64,000 bases of DNA from Collinsella aerofaciens (GTDB taxonomy: Bacteria; Actinomycetota; Coriobacteriia; Coriobacteriales; Coriobacteriaceae), in contig NZ_WQPK01000008.1 in NCBI RefSeq assembly GCF_018785265.1, positions 1 to 64,000 of the forward strand. Direction: 5' to 3'. The notes below the pieces were generated by a model. The model made no database searches. It had not been told where the DNA came from and saw only the letters and a program-made list of their open reading frames with translations. The first letter of the stretch is position 1. Each line of letters opens with the position of its first letter. The position numbers were made by a program, and so were the translations under genes. Below are positions 57,776 to 64,000 of this stretch, one piece after another.

Positions 57776-58009
57776 ATGAACAAGGACGCACTCAAGCGCT
57801 GGCTCATCGCCGCAGGAGTCCGCGCCGTGAAGACGGCCGCCCAGACGGCGGTGACGCTCATCGGCTCGACCGCCGTGGCCATCACGTCGCTCGACTGGGG
57901 CCAGATCGCGGCCGTGGCCGCGTGCACCGCAGTGGTATCGGTACTCACCTCAATCGCCGGAGTCCCGGAGGTCGAGGAGGGTACCTCGCCGTTTGCGATG
58001 CGGCACTAG
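57776..58009 (+). CDS. Holin, r1t-like
   Basis: The 77-residue protein has a basic N-terminus and two membrane segments (VTLIGSTAVAITSLDWGQIAAVAACTAVVSVLTSIAG) like r1t-type holins, with SLDW between them. It makes the membrane lesion that frees the lysin. It lies right before the two cell-wall enzymes. Confidence 0.85.
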   Translation: MNKDALKRWLIAAGVRAVKTAAQTAVTLIGSTAVAITSLDWGQIAAVAACTAVVSVLTSIAGVPEVEEGTSPFAMRH

Positions 58010-58026
58010 CGCTACTCGCGGCATCC

Positions 58027-58608
58027 GTGCTCGTCTTCCTCTCTCTCGAGCTAGGGATGCCGCAGGTGCGGACGGCCGGAAAGGCGATACCGACCGTCTA
58101 CGACAGGAGCGCCCCCGCGCAGGTCCCGACCTACCTCCAGACGGACGGGCGCTGGGGCGCTCTCCCCTATGCCGGGGACGACATCGCCACGAGCGGCTGC
58201 GGCCTCACCAGCGCGGCCATGGCGTACACCAGCCTCACCGGCGAGGAGTGGACGCCGCTGCGGCTCGCGCTGACCGTCGGCGACACGTGCACCACGGACG
58301 GCCTGAACGACATGCAGAAGTTCTGCGCGTGGATGCGCGCGAACGACGGGAGCCTGTCGAGCACGGGCCTGCTCTACGACCAGCAGGAGGCGCTCGGGTA
58401 TGCCGGGCGCGGCTGGATGGTGTTCGGCTCCATGACCGGCCAGCTCCATGAGGGCGGGAGGGCCTACGGAGGCCACATCGTGCTCATATGCGGGTGGGAC
58501 GGCGGCACGGCCGACATCCGCGACCCAGACGAGGGACAAGTGAATCTGAACACAGACGAGTTCGCCAGCGTATCGTGGGCGTACTTCATCGCTATAGGGA
58601 GTGATTGA
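58027..58608 (+). CDS. C39-like cysteine peptidase, probable lysis enzyme
   Basis: The frame encodes a C39-like papain-fold enzyme: [16 protein letters not shown], Cys in [10 protein letters not shown], and His in [13 protein letters not shown]. The region before it is hydrophobic ([18 protein letters not shown]). The open frame extends far upstream without a usable start; GTG at 58027 is the best visible one but lacks a ribosome site, and the hydrophobic stretch starts earlier, so the true start is doubtful. It may cut peptide cross-links as a signal-arrest-type endolysin. Confidence 0.7.
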   Translation: MLVFLSLELGMPQVRTAGKAIPTVYDRSAPAQVPTYLQTDGRWGALPYAGDDIATSGCGLTSAAMAYTSLTGEEWTPLRLALTVGDTCTTDGLNDMQKFCAWMRANDGSLSSTGLLYDQQEALGYAGRGWMVFGSMTGQLHEGGRAYGGHIVLICGWDGGTADIRDPDEGQVNLNTDEFASVSWAYFIAIGSD

Positions 58609-58610
58609 CG

Positions 58611-59672
58611 GTGCAGGGCATCGACATCAGCAACTACCAGAGGGGTATCGACCTCGACAAGGTCCCGTTCGACTTCATGATCTGCAAGGCGACCGAGGGC
58701 ACCGGAATCGTCCACGACACCTGCGACGGCTTCGTCCAGAAGGCCAAGGCGCTCGGGAAGAAGTGGGGCTTCTACCACTTCCTGAACGGCGAAGACCCGG
58801 TGAAGCAGGCCGAGTTCTTCGTATCGCAGACCAAGAACTACTTCGGCAACGGCGTGCCCGCGCTCGATTACGAGATGTACGGCATGGTCCACGGGGCCGC
58901 AGGTGCCAAGAAGTTCCTCGACCGCGTCCATGAGCTGACTGGCATCCGCTGCGCGGTCTACATGAGCCGCAGCGTATGCACCGAGGACGACTGGAGCGCC
59001 GTGGCCAAGGACCACCCGCTGTGGGTCGCCCAATATGCCAACACGGAGCGCACGGCATACCAGGCGACCCCGTGGCTGCCCTCCGGCGGCTTCGGCGCGT
59101 GGAACGAGTGCGCGCTCCACCAGTACAGCTCCAACGGCCGCCTCGACGGATACGCCGGGCCGCTCGACCTCGACATCGCGCACCTCGATGCGGACGGCTG
59201 GGACAGGGTGGCGAACCCCAAGGGCCTGCCAGTTCCAGATGCCAAGCCGAGCGGGACGGTCCCGCAGCCGCAGGAGACGGCGCTCGAGCTGGCCGCCCGC
59301 GTCATGGACGGCACCTACGGCAACGGCGACGCGCGCGAGAAGGCGCTCGGCGACCGCTACGACGAGGTACAGGAGCTGGTGAACTACGTCCTGAAGACCA
59401 GCGCCACGGAGCTGGCCGACGCCGTGATCCGTGGGCAGCTCGGCAGCGGCGAGCTTCGCAAGCGCGTGCTCGGCGGGCGCTATGCGGAGGTGCAGGGCGT
59501 GGTCAACGACCGCCTCGGCGCGTCGTCCAAGAAGACCTACACGGTCAAGAGCGGCGACACGCTCTCGGGAATCGCCGCCGAGTACGGCACGGACTACCAG
59601 ACGCTGGCCAAGGCGAACGGGCTGGCGAACCCGAACGTGATCTACCCCGGCCAAGTGCTGGTGGTGGGATAG
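58611..59672 (+). CDS. GH25 endolysin with two CW_7 repeats and LysM
   Basis: The 353-residue lysin has a GH25 muramidase domain ([24 protein letters not shown] with catalytic acids, [23 protein letters not shown]), two CW_7 wall-binding repeats ([22 protein letters not shown] and [22 protein letters not shown]), and a C-terminal LysM ([17 protein letters not shown]). GTG at 58611 gives the typical QGIDISN start with GGAG eight bases upstream; TTG at 58605 overlaps the previous stop and is the alternative. Confidence 0.93.
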   Translation: MQGIDISNYQRGIDLDKVPFDFMICKATEGTGIVHDTCDGFVQKAKALGKKWGFYHFLNGEDPVKQAEFFVSQTKNYFGNGVPALDYEMYGMVHGAAGAKKFLDRVHELTGIRCAVYMSRSVCTEDDWSAVAKDHPLWVAQYANTERTAYQATPWLPSGGFGAWNECALHQYSSNGRLDGYAGPLDLDIAHLDADGWDRVANPKGLPVPDAKPSGTVPQPQETALELAARVMDGTYGNGDAREKALGDRYDEVQELVNYVLKTSATELADAVIRGQLGSGELRKRVLGGRYAEVQGVVNDRLGASSKKTYTVKSGDTLSGIAAEYGTDYQTLAKANGLANPNVIYPGQVLVVG

Positions 59673-59680
59673 CCAAAAGT

Positions 59681-59714
59681 AAAGGGGAGGCTCCTCGCGG
59701 GACCTCCCCTTTTT
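59681..59714 (+). terminator. Terminator at the end of the lysis operon
   Basis: AAAGGGGAGG pairs with CCTCCCCTTT and ends in TTTTT. It lies eight bases past the lysin stop. Confidence 0.92.
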
Positions 59715-59803
59715 CAGTAGTTGCTATTTTAGGCGGCACGGGAAAACCTGATGAACACGGAGCGCCCGAGCGCCAGTACCTGGGTTCGACTATCTTTGCA
59801 AAT

Positions 59804-59812
59804 GGGGCACCA
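59804..59812. repeat. attR core (right prophage attachment site)
   Basis: GGGGCACCA is followed by the host tRNA downstream sequence and terminator. Upstream is phage sequence that continues the integrase reading frame if joined to attL. An alternative longer match to the tRNA end lies at 59986-60001. Confidence 0.65.
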
Positions 59813-59823
59813 TTTAAATTAAG

Positions 59824-59855
59824 AAGCCCGTTACCCCCGCGGTGACGGGCTTTTT
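59824..59855 (+). terminator. Original tRNA-Glu terminator, displaced by the prophage
   Basis: AAGCCCG and CGGGCTT form the stem, followed by TTTTT, twelve bases past attR. A second copy exists at 60013-60044. Confidence 0.8.
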
Positions 59856-60012
59856 GCTACCGATATGCCGGGATTCGAACCCGACAGGGTGCGGAGCTGA
59901 GGAAACGCGCAAGCGTTTTCCAGCGCAGCACGCAAGGAGCGAAGCGACGAAGCGGAAGCGGGCGGCGCCAGCCGCACGCGGATATCCCGCTGGGGGCACC
60001 ATTTAAACTGAG

Positions 60013-60044
60013 AAGCCCGTTGCTCTCGCGGTGGCGGGCTTTTT
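60013..60044 (+). terminator. Second copy of the tRNA-Glu terminator
   Basis: The same AAGCCCG/CGGGCTT stem with TTTTT appears in repeat copy 2, with a changed loop. Confidence 0.75.
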
Positions 60045-60108
60045 GCTATCCATGTGCCGGGATTCGAACCCGACAGGGTGCGGATCCCGGCATCATCGCA
60101 AGGCCTGT

Positions 60109-60323
60109 GGTCAAAAAATGGCAAATATGAGTACTGTTACCATTTTAGTTACAGCGATTTCATGCCTTCAGAAGGCGATTTAGCCGTCAGGCGTCCTACG
60201 GCGGAAAAATTGCAGACGTTTATCGGCTAAGTACTTGGACATATGTTGCGTAACACTACATATTTTGCAAATAAATAATGTTACAGGACTTGTGACAGTA
60301 CTCATATTTGACGTTTTTTGCCC
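60109..60323. repeat. 215-bp AT-rich element with 32-bp inverted ends
   Basis: The left arm (60109-60140) and the right arm (60292-60323) are inverted copies with four mismatches; the inner 19 bases around CAAATATGAGTACTGT have one. The inside is AT-rich against a GC-rich genome and holds no gene. Size and ends are like a MITE or a structured regulatory repeat. Confidence 0.65.
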
Positions 60324-60387
60324 ATAGCCCTTTATACCTAGGCACATCGGCGGCAAAACGGGCTTCAAAGCGTCCTTCGCAAACAAA

Positions 60388-60420
60388 AAGCCGGGGCCCG
60401 CGCGATGCGGACCCCGGCTC
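60388..60420 (-). terminator. Terminator of glnA
   Basis: On the minus strand AGCCGGGG and CCCCGGCT form a strong stem (extended by GTCCGC/GCGGGC), followed by TTTTTG. It lies 28 bases past the stop. Confidence 0.9.
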
Positions 60421-60448
60421 AATACCGTGACGATATGTCAGTTACGTT

Positions 60449-62536
60449 CTACACATAGAACAGAATGTCGTCGTAGGTCGGAACCGGCCAGTAGTCGGCG
60501 GCCACGATCTCCTCCATGGCATCCACGGCGGCGCGCAGCGTATCCATAGCGGGAACGACCTCGTGTGCATACACATTGGCCTGCTCCTGGCCATCGAGGG
60601 CCTCGGCCTTCTGATGCACGGCGTCGAGCGCCTTAATGGAGTCGTTGATGGCAGTGATACCGTTGCAGAGCTTGTTGAGCGTATTCTGCTCGCACTGCAT
60701 GGCGGCCTCGGCGCCGGCGGCGCGAATAGTCTCAAGGCCCTTAGCGACCTTGGTGGCATAGGCGGTAATGACCGGGCGATAGGTACGACGCGCCTCGCGA
60801 ACCATCGTGGTAGCCTCGATGTTCATGAGCTTGTTGTACTTCTCGAGCTTGCAGTCGTAGCGGCACTGAGCCTCGGCCTTGGTCAGGACACCCGTCTCCT
60901 CGAAGAGCGCGATAGCCTTATCGGAAACAAAGGCGGGCAGGGCATCGGCCGTGGTCTTGTTGTTGGCAAGGCCGCGCTTCTCGGCCTCAATGGGCCACTC
61001 GTCGGAGTAACCGTCGCCGGAGAACAGGATGCGCTGGTGATCGGTCAACACCTTCTTGCAGTACTCGAGCGCGGCATCCTGGAACTCATCCTCGGGCGTA
61101 CCCTCAAGCGCGTCGGCGAAGGACTTGAGCGACTTGGCCACGGCGGCATCGAGCACCAGGTTGGAGTCGGAGACGTTCTGTTCGGAGCCGCAGGCACGGA
61201 ACTCGAACTTGTTGCCGGTGAAGGCAAACGGGGAGGTGCGGTTGCGGTCGGTGTTGTCCTGCATCAGCTTGGGCAGAGTATCGGCGCCCAGGTCGAGCAC
61301 GCCGCGCGTGGCATGGACGGAAGCCTTGCCATCGATGATCTTCTCGACGACCTCGGTAAGCTGGTCGCCCAGGAAGATGGACATAATCGCCGGAGGAGCC
61401 TCGTTGGCGCCCAGACGATGGTCGTTGCCGGCCGAGGCAACGGAGGCACGCAGGAGCTCCTGATAGTTATCGACGGCCTCGATCACCGCGGTGAGGAAGA
61501 CGATGAACTGCAGGTTGTCGAGCGGGGTGTCGCCCGGATCGAGCAGATTCTCGGACTCGGTGCCAAGCGACCAGTTGTTGTGCTTGCCCGAACCGTTGAT
61601 GCCCTCGAAGGGTTTCTCGTGCAGCAGGCAAACCAAGTCGTGGCGGGAGGCGATGAGCTTCATTTTCTCCATCATGACCAGGTTCTGGTCGATGGCCTCG
61701 TTGACTTCGCCATAGACGGGGGCGAGCTCATGCTGGCAGGGAGCAACCTCGTTGTGCTTGGTCTTGGCGGGAATGCCGAGCGCCCACAGCTCATCGTCCA
61801 AGTCCTTCATGTAGGCCGAGACGGTGGGGCGGATAGCGCCAAAGTAGTGCTCCTCGAGCTCCTGGCCCTTGCAGGGAGCGGCGCCAAAGAGGGTGCGGCC
61901 GGTAATGACCAGGTCCTTGCGCTTGCGGTAAGCGTCCTTCTTGATCAGGAAGTACTCCTGCTCGTCACCCACGGAAGGAACGACCTTCTTGGGGGTCTTA
62001 CCGAACAGCGCCAAAACGCGCTTAGACTCACGCGAGAGCGCGGTCATGGAACGCAGCAGCGGGGTCTTCTTGTCCAGGGCCTCGCCCGTGTAGGAGCAGA
62101 AAGCCGTGGGGATGCACAGGACATCGTCCTTGATAAAGGCGGGGCTAGTGGGGTCCCAAGCGGTGTAGCCACGGGCCTCGAAGGTAGCACGCAGGCCGCC
62201 GTTGGGGAAGCTCGAGGCATCGGGCTCGCCCTGGATAAGGTTCTTGCCCGTAAACTTGGTAATGGCGGTGCCGTCGTGGTTGGGCTCCAGGAAGCTGTCG
62301 TGCTTCTCGGAAGTAATGCCCGAAAGCGGCTGGAACCAGTGCGCATAGTGCGTCGCACCCTTGGAGATGGCCCAGACCTTCATGGCATGGGCAACGGCGT
62401 TGGCCACATCCAGGTCGAGCGGCTCACCGCCCTCGAGGGTTGCAGCAAGGCGCTTCCAAATGTCCTTGGGGAGGTAGTCCTTCATGACTTCCTCAGAGAA
62501 CACCATGGTCCCGAAGCGGTCAGTAAGTTCGGCCAT
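60449..62536 (-). CDS. glnN: Type III glutamine synthetase
   Basis: The 695-residue enzyme is far longer than type I GlnA and has the type III pattern: [23 protein letters not shown] near residue 80, DEQEYFLI near 215, and HQHELAP-like [13 protein letters not shown] near 290. It makes glutamine from glutamate, ATP and ammonia in large dodecamers. The ATG giving MAELTDRFG follows GAAGGGAG; the open frame runs 21 codons further. It is transcribed alone toward the prophage. Confidence 0.93.
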   Translation of the reverse strand: MAELTDRFGTMVFSEEVMKDYLPKDIWKRLAATLEGGEPLDLDVANAVAHAMKVWAISKGATHYAHWFQPLSGITSEKHDSFLEPNHDGTAITKFTGKNLIQGEPDASSFPNGGLRATFEARGYTAWDPTSPAFIKDDVLCIPTAFCSYTGEALDKKTPLLRSMTALSRESKRVLALFGKTPKKVVPSVGDEQEYFLIKKDAYRKRKDLVITGRTLFGAAPCKGQELEEHYFGAIRPTVSAYMKDLDDELWALGIPAKTKHNEVAPCQHELAPVYGEVNEAIDQNLVMMEKMKLIASRHDLVCLLHEKPFEGINGSGKHNNWSLGTESENLLDPGDTPLDNLQFIVFLTAVIEAVDNYQELLRASVASAGNDHRLGANEAPPAIMSIFLGDQLTEVVEKIIDGKASVHATRGVLDLGADTLPKLMQDNTDRNRTSPFAFTGNKFEFRACGSEQNVSDSNLVLDAAVAKSLKSFADALEGTPEDEFQDAALEYCKKVLTDHQRILFSGDGYSDEWPIEAEKRGLANNKTTADALPAFVSDKAIALFEETGVLTKAEAQCRYDCKLEKYNKLMNIEATTMVREARRTYRPVITAYATKVAKGLETIRAAGAEAAMQCEQNTLNKLCNGITAINDSIKALDAVHQKAEALDGQEQANVYAHEVVPAMDTLRAAVDAMEEIVAADYWPVPTYDDILFYV

Positions 62537-62962
62537 ACGGAACTCCCTTCGTATCGGCACCGCGTGAGAAGCGGTGTTGATTACTAACGAACGAGCCATA
62601 GCTTAGACTCGCCGTGTTTCCGCGACATTACCGTTATGTTGCTGTCGCGAAACCAATCAATGAGGTTACCCTATCGAGGCGGCGTTGCCACCCTCAACAG
62701 CCAATCAACTGCATAAATTGCAGACCTCTCCCCATGGTTTAAGGGTAGACAATTTGGGATGGAGCTCTATTAACTGGTATTTTGCATCAGATACCAGTCT
62801 TTATAGTCCGTGCCTAGATTAGCCGCTCTGTTATAGAGAAAGCCGATAGCAAGGCATCTTTGATTGGTATCCCCGAATAACGAGTGAAACTCCACCGTGA
62901 CACAGTGGTGCTGTAGAATCCTTACAGCACATCACACTATTACGTATCTAGAGGAGCACGAT
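62537..62962. promoter_or_regulatory. glnN-metF intergenic region with two inverted repeats
   Basis: The 426-base gap between divergent genes holds ACTGGTAT-N10-ATACCAGT (62773-62798) and GTGCTGTA-N7-TACAGCAC (62908-62930). The second overlaps a TAGAAT -10-like box 44 bases before the metF start, so it should be a metF operator. I see no riboswitch fold and no gene. Confidence 0.5.
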
Positions 62963-63835
62963 ATGCGCGTCGACGAGGTTTTTAAGCAGGCAGCATCCCA
63001 GGGCACCGCGCCCGTTTCGTTTGAGATGTTCCCGCCCAAGGGCGAGCTCACCCTCGACACGGCTCGCGAAGTGGCAGGCAATCTGTGCAAGCTTTCGCCG
63101 AGCTTTGTCTCGGTCACCTGCTCGGCCGGCGGCTCGGGCAACGGCGCCACCACCGCCCCCATCGCGCATATGATTTCGAGCGAATTCGACACGCCCTCTG
63201 TGGCACACCTCACCTGCGTGGGCCGCACCCACGCCGACATCGCCGCCAAGATCGACGAGTATCGCACCGCCGGCGTTGAAAACATTCTGGCGCTGCGTGG
63301 CGATCTCCCTGCCGGCGCGACCGAGGACGACAAGCCCGCCTCCGACTACGCCTACGCCCGTGACCTCATCCCCGAGCTCGTCGACGCCGGCTTTTGCGTG
63401 GGCGCCGCAGCCTACCCCGAGGGCCACATTGCCTGTGAGGATCTCAACCTCTCGGTCGAACACCTCAAGCAAAAGCAGGACGCCGGCGCGAGCTTCTTTG
63501 TGACGCAGCTCTTCTTTGATAACGAGTGCTTCTACCGTTTTCGCGAGCTTGCCGACAAGGCCGGCATCACCGTGCCCATTACCGCGGGCATCATGCCGTT
63601 TATGGGCAAGTCGCAGATCAGCCGCATGGTCTTTATGTGCGGCGCGTCGCTGCCCTCCCCCGTCATCAAGATTCTCGCCAAGTACGAGAATGACCCCGAG
63701 AGCCTGCAGGCAGCCGGTGTAGATTATGCCGCCCGCCAGCTTTGCGACCTCAAGGAGCACGGCGCCGACGGCCTGCACCTGTACACTATGAACCGTCCTG
63801 CGATCGCCGCGACCATTATGGAGCGCCTGGGGTAA
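62963..63835 (+). CDS. metF: Methylenetetrahydrofolate reductase
   Basis: The 290-residue TIM-barrel flavoenzyme reduces 5,10-methylene-THF to 5-methyl-THF for methionine synthesis. It has VSFEMFPPKGE at the start with the catalytic Glu, ILALRGDLP near residue 105, and FFVTQLFFDNECFYRF near 190. ATG follows GAGGAG; a longer frame of 22 codons upstream is not supported. Its stop overlaps the next start (TAATG). Confidence 0.95.
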   Translation: MRVDEVFKQAASQGTAPVSFEMFPPKGELTLDTAREVAGNLCKLSPSFVSVTCSAGGSGNGATTAPIAHMISSEFDTPSVAHLTCVGRTHADIAAKIDEYRTAGVENILALRGDLPAGATEDDKPASDYAYARDLIPELVDAGFCVGAAAYPEGHIACEDLNLSVEHLKQKQDAGASFFVTQLFFDNECFYRFRELADKAGITVPITAGIMPFMGKSQISRMVFMCGASLPSPVIKILAKYENDPESLQAAGVDYAARQLCDLKEHGADGLHLYTMNRPAIAATIMERLG

Positions 63836-64000
63836 TGGAAAAACCGCACATCGATACAACCGCTGTCGAAGTGCCGGCCGACCTTGCGTCGCCGGCGCTT
63901 TACCGTGTCGATGCTGCGCACCATCCCCGTGTCGACCGTGCCGAGATGCTGCGGTATCTGGGTTACGGCGGCCAGCAGATTGAGCCCGAGCTGTCGCAGC
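63835..64000 (+). CDS. Probable methionine synthase activation protein, partial
   Basis: Only the first 55 codons are in the window. The segment RAEMLRYLGYGGQQIEPEL fits the start of the B12-dependent methionine synthase activation domain proteins that often follow metF. Translation is coupled to metF by TAATG. Confidence 0.6.
   Translation, partial: MEKPHIDTTAVEVPADLASPALYRVDAAHHPRVDRAEMLRYLGYGGQQIEPELSQ

Larger units (their letters stand above)
22068..59812. mobile_element. Prophage: temperate HK97-type siphophage in tRNA-Glu
   Basis: The element is bounded by the nine-base cores and has integrase, repressor/Cro, replication, terminase, head, tail, baseplate and lysis modules in normal order, all but the lysogeny genes and one tRNA-like gene read rightward. 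The only visible defects are a frameshift in the Mom-like gene and an uncertain Cro-like start, so it could be inducible. It carries a diversity-generating retroelement for its tail tip, a Tat-type lipoprotein beside the repressor, and its own mIHF-like protein. Confidence 0.93.
59804..60084 (+). repeat. Tandem 92-bp repeats of the tRNA-Glu downstream region
   Basis: Copy 1 (59804-59895) and copy 2 (59993-60084) share GGGGCACCATTTAAA, a terminator-like hairpin with AAGCCCG and CGGGCTTTTT, and TGCCGGGATTCGAACCCGAC followed by AGGGTGCGGA. The last part looks like an antisense tRNA 3' half. Between them lies a 97-base spacer with a GGAAACGC-gcaa-GCGTTTTCC hairpin. Copy 2 is preceded by GGATATC and CCCGCTGGGGGCACCA, i.e. 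a tRNA-Glu end with a 13-base deletion. It suggests an earlier insertion or excision at this gene. Confidence 0.75.

Noticed and set aside
59866-59895. tRNA on the minus strand (TGCCGGGATTCGAACCCG motif)
   Set aside because: Only the T arm and part of the acceptor are present, in two copies; no anticodon arm can be built.
59986-60001. Longer 16-base match to the tRNA-Glu end as the attR core
   Set aside because: Joining here is possible but the nearer nine-base core gives a continuous integrase frame and follows directly on phage sequence; kept as an alternative.
60563-62587. 674-codon forward frame opposite the glutamine synthetase gene
   Set aside because: Antisense shadow of a strongly codon-biased gene; no motif or ribosome site.
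1-64000. CRISPR array
   Set aside because: No regularly spaced short repeats with unique spacers were seen and no cas genes are present.

Overview
The window reads as a chromosomal segment of a high-GC, gut-type actinobacterium of the Coriobacteriia, most likely Collinsella. This is inferred from the type III glutamine synthetase, MurT/GatD peptidoglycan amidation, an actinobacterial-type integration host factor in the prophage, and the overall gene style. No rRNA gene is present to settle the species.

Positions 1-7190 hold an accessory carbohydrate locus read right to left: a mannose-family PTS (IIB, IIC, IID, IIA), a GH172/DUF2961 glycoside hydrolase, and a LevR-like PTS regulator interrupted by an in-frame amber codon and lacking the sigma-54 contact loop. 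It abuts a truncated MTA/SAH nucleosidase. Positions 7385-21944 are mostly housekeeping: guaA, asparaginase, a small XRE regulator with a perfect palindromic operator, ychF, a four-cluster ferredoxin-like protein, a glycerol dehydrogenase beside an internally deleted paralogue, an iron alcohol dehydrogenase, two unknown helical proteins, and a single-chain MurT-GatD fusion.

A complete-looking temperate siphophage (about 37.7 kb) sits in the 3' end of tRNA-Glu(UUC), between 9-bp cores at 22068 and 59804. Its order is: large serine integrase, Tat-type lipoprotein, divergent CI/Cro switch with three operators, replication/recombination (RusA, RecT, DUF1351, mIHF, SSB, initiator with internal iteron-like repeats), a long run of tiny coupled genes with duplicated cassettes, HNH, ParB-like plus Mom-like DNA modification, a tRNA-like gene on the opposite strand, P27/TerL terminase, HK97-type portal-ClpP-capsid, tail genes with a -1 frameshift chaperone, baseplate, and lysis (holin, C39-like peptidase, GH25-CW_7-LysM lysin).

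The most striking system is a diversity-generating retroelement at 53888-57066. The tail-tip protein carries a C-terminal variable repeat whose 18 differences from a downstream 110-bp template repeat all fall at template adenines, and a reverse transcriptase with YMDD and the DGR-type SQ motif follows. The phage also carries four copies of a fixed-spacing motif (TCTCACGC-N5-ATAC) ahead of late genes, and its integrase C-terminus is rewritten by integration. Right of the prophage are a tandem 92-bp repeat of the tRNA downstream region, an AT-rich palindromic element, type III glnA, metF, and the start of a probable methionine-synthase activation gene.
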